This document shows, piece by piece, positions 61,389 to 64,000 of a stretch of DNA of 64,000 bases. Numbering within the stretch: the stretch's first letter is position 1; each line of letters starts with the position of its first letter. The notes under the pieces were generated by a model. It searched no databases. It saw nothing but the letters and a program-made list of their open reading frames with translations, and had not been told where the DNA came from. The position numbers and the translations under genes were made by a program. Origin of the DNA: Phytophthora colocasiae (lineage: Eukaryota; Oomycota; Peronosporomycetes; Peronosporales; Peronosporaceae); the NCBI GenBank assembly GCA_018806915.1, contig JAGKQI010000004.1, forward strand, positions 143,059-207,058. Reading direction: 5' to 3'.

Positions 61389-63748
61389 GACCCAGATGAG
61401 GAGTTGTGGGTCATAAGCTTTCGACGCGGTTCGGCACGCGTGAAACGAGGAAGGCGCTTTCAGGCGCCGATCGTGTGGAGTTTGCCCGGAGTGGAAAGTG
61501 ATCAAGGCTAGATCCGGATTATGCGGAAAACCTATCACTGTCAACGAAGCGGAATACCGTGGACTTCTTGCTAGGTCTTGGCATGAGTCGCACAGTTAGA
61601 ACCGCCGCCGTTTGGTCGTTTGTGGCGATTCGAGACCTGGTGATCCGACAAGTCCGGGGCGAAGATCGACTGTAAAGGCGCCAGGATTGACGTTACTGAA
61701 ACAGAAAGTGCTGGATCATTTGCGGAATTGGGGAGAGATCACGAAGCTTGTCCATGTGAATGATAGACTGGAATGGGAGTGCAGATGGCTTGGCGAGCGC
61801 CGCGGCTGCAACGAGGAAGCCTGAGATCAGAGAGTCCACGATGGGAGCAGATCGATGCGATCTGATCACCCTGAATTCGACTTAATGAGGTGTTGATCCC
61901 TCGATTTGAAGATCGGAGACTGGTGCAAGTGTCGGCCGTAGCCACGCGTGCGAAAGCCCGAAGCGCGACTCTGGTGCCCGCTGTCCTGCGAGAGGAACTG
62001 ATCCGGGAGATGCGGGTTGATCCGACTGATCAGAGCGAGCCCAGGACGAGGAGGTCTGGATCGCAGGACTAAAGAAGTACCTGGCTGGAGCAGATCGCGT
62101 GGATCTTACTCGAGCCGAATCTGGATCCCTACGCCAAGATCGCCTCCGAGTACGAGGTAGACGGAACAGACAGATCTGCTATTTTACTGCCCACCAGGGC
62201 CGAAGAGATCAAGTGGTGATCGCGATCGCACTGATGAGGCTTGTGGTCCCAGAAACAGCTACGAGCAGGATGTCCTCCACCACTACCATACGACTCTGGA
62301 AGGGGGACATCGGGGGGATCGGACGCACTTATCAGCGGATCCGAGATCATTTCCACTGGAGGGGATTATATCCGGAGCGTGCAGCGATACGTAGGCGAGT
62401 GTGTAGACTGTGAGACCGGAAAGAGGAGACCCACGATCCGGAGGCGAGTCGCCTGGGAAGTCTGCAAGCGACATACCCATTCCAGATCATAGCGATGGAT
62501 CACATACCCTCCTTCTGCCCAGATCCAACAAAGGCAATACTGAACTGCTGATCTGGGTGGATCTGTTTTGCACGGGATATGTGCGATCGCAAAGGCTAGT
62601 TCACTCCACGATCGGCCCAGACCGTCGCGGAATCTTATGAAGAATGCGTGTTCCGCAGATTTGGCGCTAGCGAGATGATCAGGCACGATCGAGCCGGAGT
62701 TTTACCATGTCCGACTTCTTCAGGATCGTTCAATAAGATCCTGGGGCAGCGACAACGGGCGACGATGGTTTCCTACCGACCACAGGCCAATGGGACTAGC
62801 GGAACGGATGGTGCAAACGGCGACTAGGGCGATCAAGATGTATGTTCAAGATCCTCGATCAAAGCGACTGGGATGAATACGCGGAGAGGATTGACGTTCG
62901 CCATTAACACGGCTCACGATCGGGTTCCGGGGAGATACCCCTCTCACTATTTGGTACACGGATGGGATCCGAGATCGACGTTGGAAGCGACGATCCCGAT
63001 CGGGTCGACCAGGCGCCATGACCGCGATCCAAGACGCATGGAGATATCGCGTTCAGAGATACTACCAGCAGTCGAGAGAACAGAGTCAACGCTAGGCTGC
63101 GAGAGGCGATTGCGGACCGAGGAGCTGATCGACACAATGAGGATCGTCGATCCGCATCAGATCGAAGCTGGATCACGTGTTTGGCTATACCTAGATCGTG
63201 TGAAGGAAGGGTATGCACGTAAACTCGCTCACCTCTCTGGCACGGCCCGTTCCGTGTTGCAGAGAAGCTCAATGAATTCACGATCAAGCGCTGGAGATCG
63301 CGGGATCTGATTACCATATCTTCCCCAGTGGTCCATGTTTCTCAAGCCTAAAAGGTGGTGGCCGGAATTTCCGGATCGACCACGGATCGAGTTGGGACGG
63401 TAGATGAAGCAGATCGGCTCGATTTCGATGAGATCTCTCCCTTCCAGGAGGGGATAGTTGGGTCTCGGATCTGGATGTTGATGAGCATGATGGTCGAACA
63501 GATCTCGGACATGCGAAGTGGGAAACGAAACTCGCTACGGCCGGATCTATCGTGAATTTCTGGTGCACTGGGTCGGTTATGATGATGAGCCAACTTGGGT
63601 CGACGAAGCTGATCTTAACTGGTGGAGCCATATTGAAGGCGCGTTCCTACGTGACCATGCTAATCGGAACCGGTTCGGCGTGATGCAGTCGCACATGAAG
63701 AAGTGTAAGCGAGAGTCAGGCGAGGTAACAGGGTTGCTCTCGCCGTGA
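61389..63748 (+). pseudogene. A2 pol, second RNase H, integrase and chromodomain, with very many small indels
   Basis: Collinear with A1 7390-5168, but in contrast to the preceding 1.5 kb it has single-base insertions and deletions every few tens of bases. Recognisable pieces: SADSLASA-like and GDS segments, RIRDHFHWRGLY (integrase zinc domain), ELLIWVDLF, HYLVHGWDPRSTLEATIP, GSRVWLYLDRVKEGYARKLAHL, and the chromodomain EFLVHWVGYDDEPTWVDEADL (63518-63748). It could be true decay or uncorrected sequence. Confidence 0.85.
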
Positions 63749-64000
63749 TCGAGGAAGCTGATGTGGAGGGAGAATCCAGATCAGAGCGAGAGTTTTATAT
63801 TTGTGTATGTGCATGTACGCAAGGGGAGATTTGACGTTGAAGATGGGTGATCCGGAATGTCGAGATGGAGATGAAAGGGGATCACATTCCTCAAAATGAT
63901 GGAGTACGATGGGAATGACTGTGGGAATGGAGAATTACGAGAATCACGGGAGTGGAGATTATGGGAGTTACGAAATGGAGATGGAAGAATGCAGAACGGC
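63749..64000 (+). other. A2 convergent spacer
   Basis: Reverse complement of about 4895-5160, that is, the spacer between pol and the antisense gene. The antisense gene of A2 should begin just outside the window, on the minus strand. Confidence 0.85.

Noticed and set aside
1..64000. tRNA, rRNA, snRNA or bacterial-type genes
   Set aside because: No clover-leaf, rRNA core or operon-like spacing was found; tRNA-like matches are primer binding sites only.

Overview
This window is eukaryotic, repeat-dominated DNA built almost entirely of LTR retrotransposons inserted into one another. I found no host gene, rRNA, tRNA, CRISPR array or bacterial-type operon. The most likely source is an oomycete, probably Phytophthora or a related Peronosporales genus. 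The evidence is the style of the copia Gag/Pol and of the YFDD-type Ty3/gypsy Pol with C-terminal chromodomains, a Ty3/gypsy element with an extra archaeal-type RNase H, and LTRs carrying matches to the oomycete initiator (CATTTTAC...). This is inference from family resemblance; no database search was possible.

Five families are named here A to E. The host copy is an old element C2 (Ty3/gypsy), present in three pieces at 1-540, 31613-31882 and 51717-53666. Element A (541-31612, minus strand, TSD ACTC) sits inside C2. A is itself interrupted internally by element B (10652-18517, minus, TSD AATGC) and in its 5' LTR by copia element E1 (22352-31526, plus, TSD GTCCC). E1 is interrupted inside its RT by E2 (25440-30024, minus, TSD ATGTT). 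Element D1 (31883-51716, minus, TSD CGATG) also sits in C2 and is interrupted in its protease-RT linker by C1 (36570-49275, plus, TSD ATCG). From 53667 to the end lie truncated, rearranged pieces, all in plus orientation: D2 (pol 3' half plus LTR), B2 (gag-protease), D3 (LTR plus gag start), and A2 (pol through the 3' spacer).

The functional logic is that of LTR retrotransposons: Gag forms the particle; protease, RT, RNase H and integrase copy and insert the element; chromodomains probably steer integration. Nearly all pol genes are broken. The intact or nearly intact reading frames are the D1 gag (50218-51207), a 934-aa antisense gene in A (2011-4815), a 540-aa antisense gene in C1 (45769-47391) and a sense multi-pass membrane protein in C1 (47650-48870).

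The most interesting observations concern expression. Families D, B and A each place pol in the -1 frame of gag, with an in-frame slippery heptamer (A-AAA-AAC, G-GGA-AAC, G-TTA-AAC) followed by a hairpin at the gag stop codon. Family C instead has a UGA-CGG stop followed by an 8-bp stem, a readthrough-type arrangement. All four gypsy families carry an antisense reading frame between pol and the 3' LTR. Family A has a degenerate RT-linked RNase H backed by an intact second RNase H. Family D (and more weakly B) is saturated with perfect short inverted repeats, and family A is strongly enriched in GATC.
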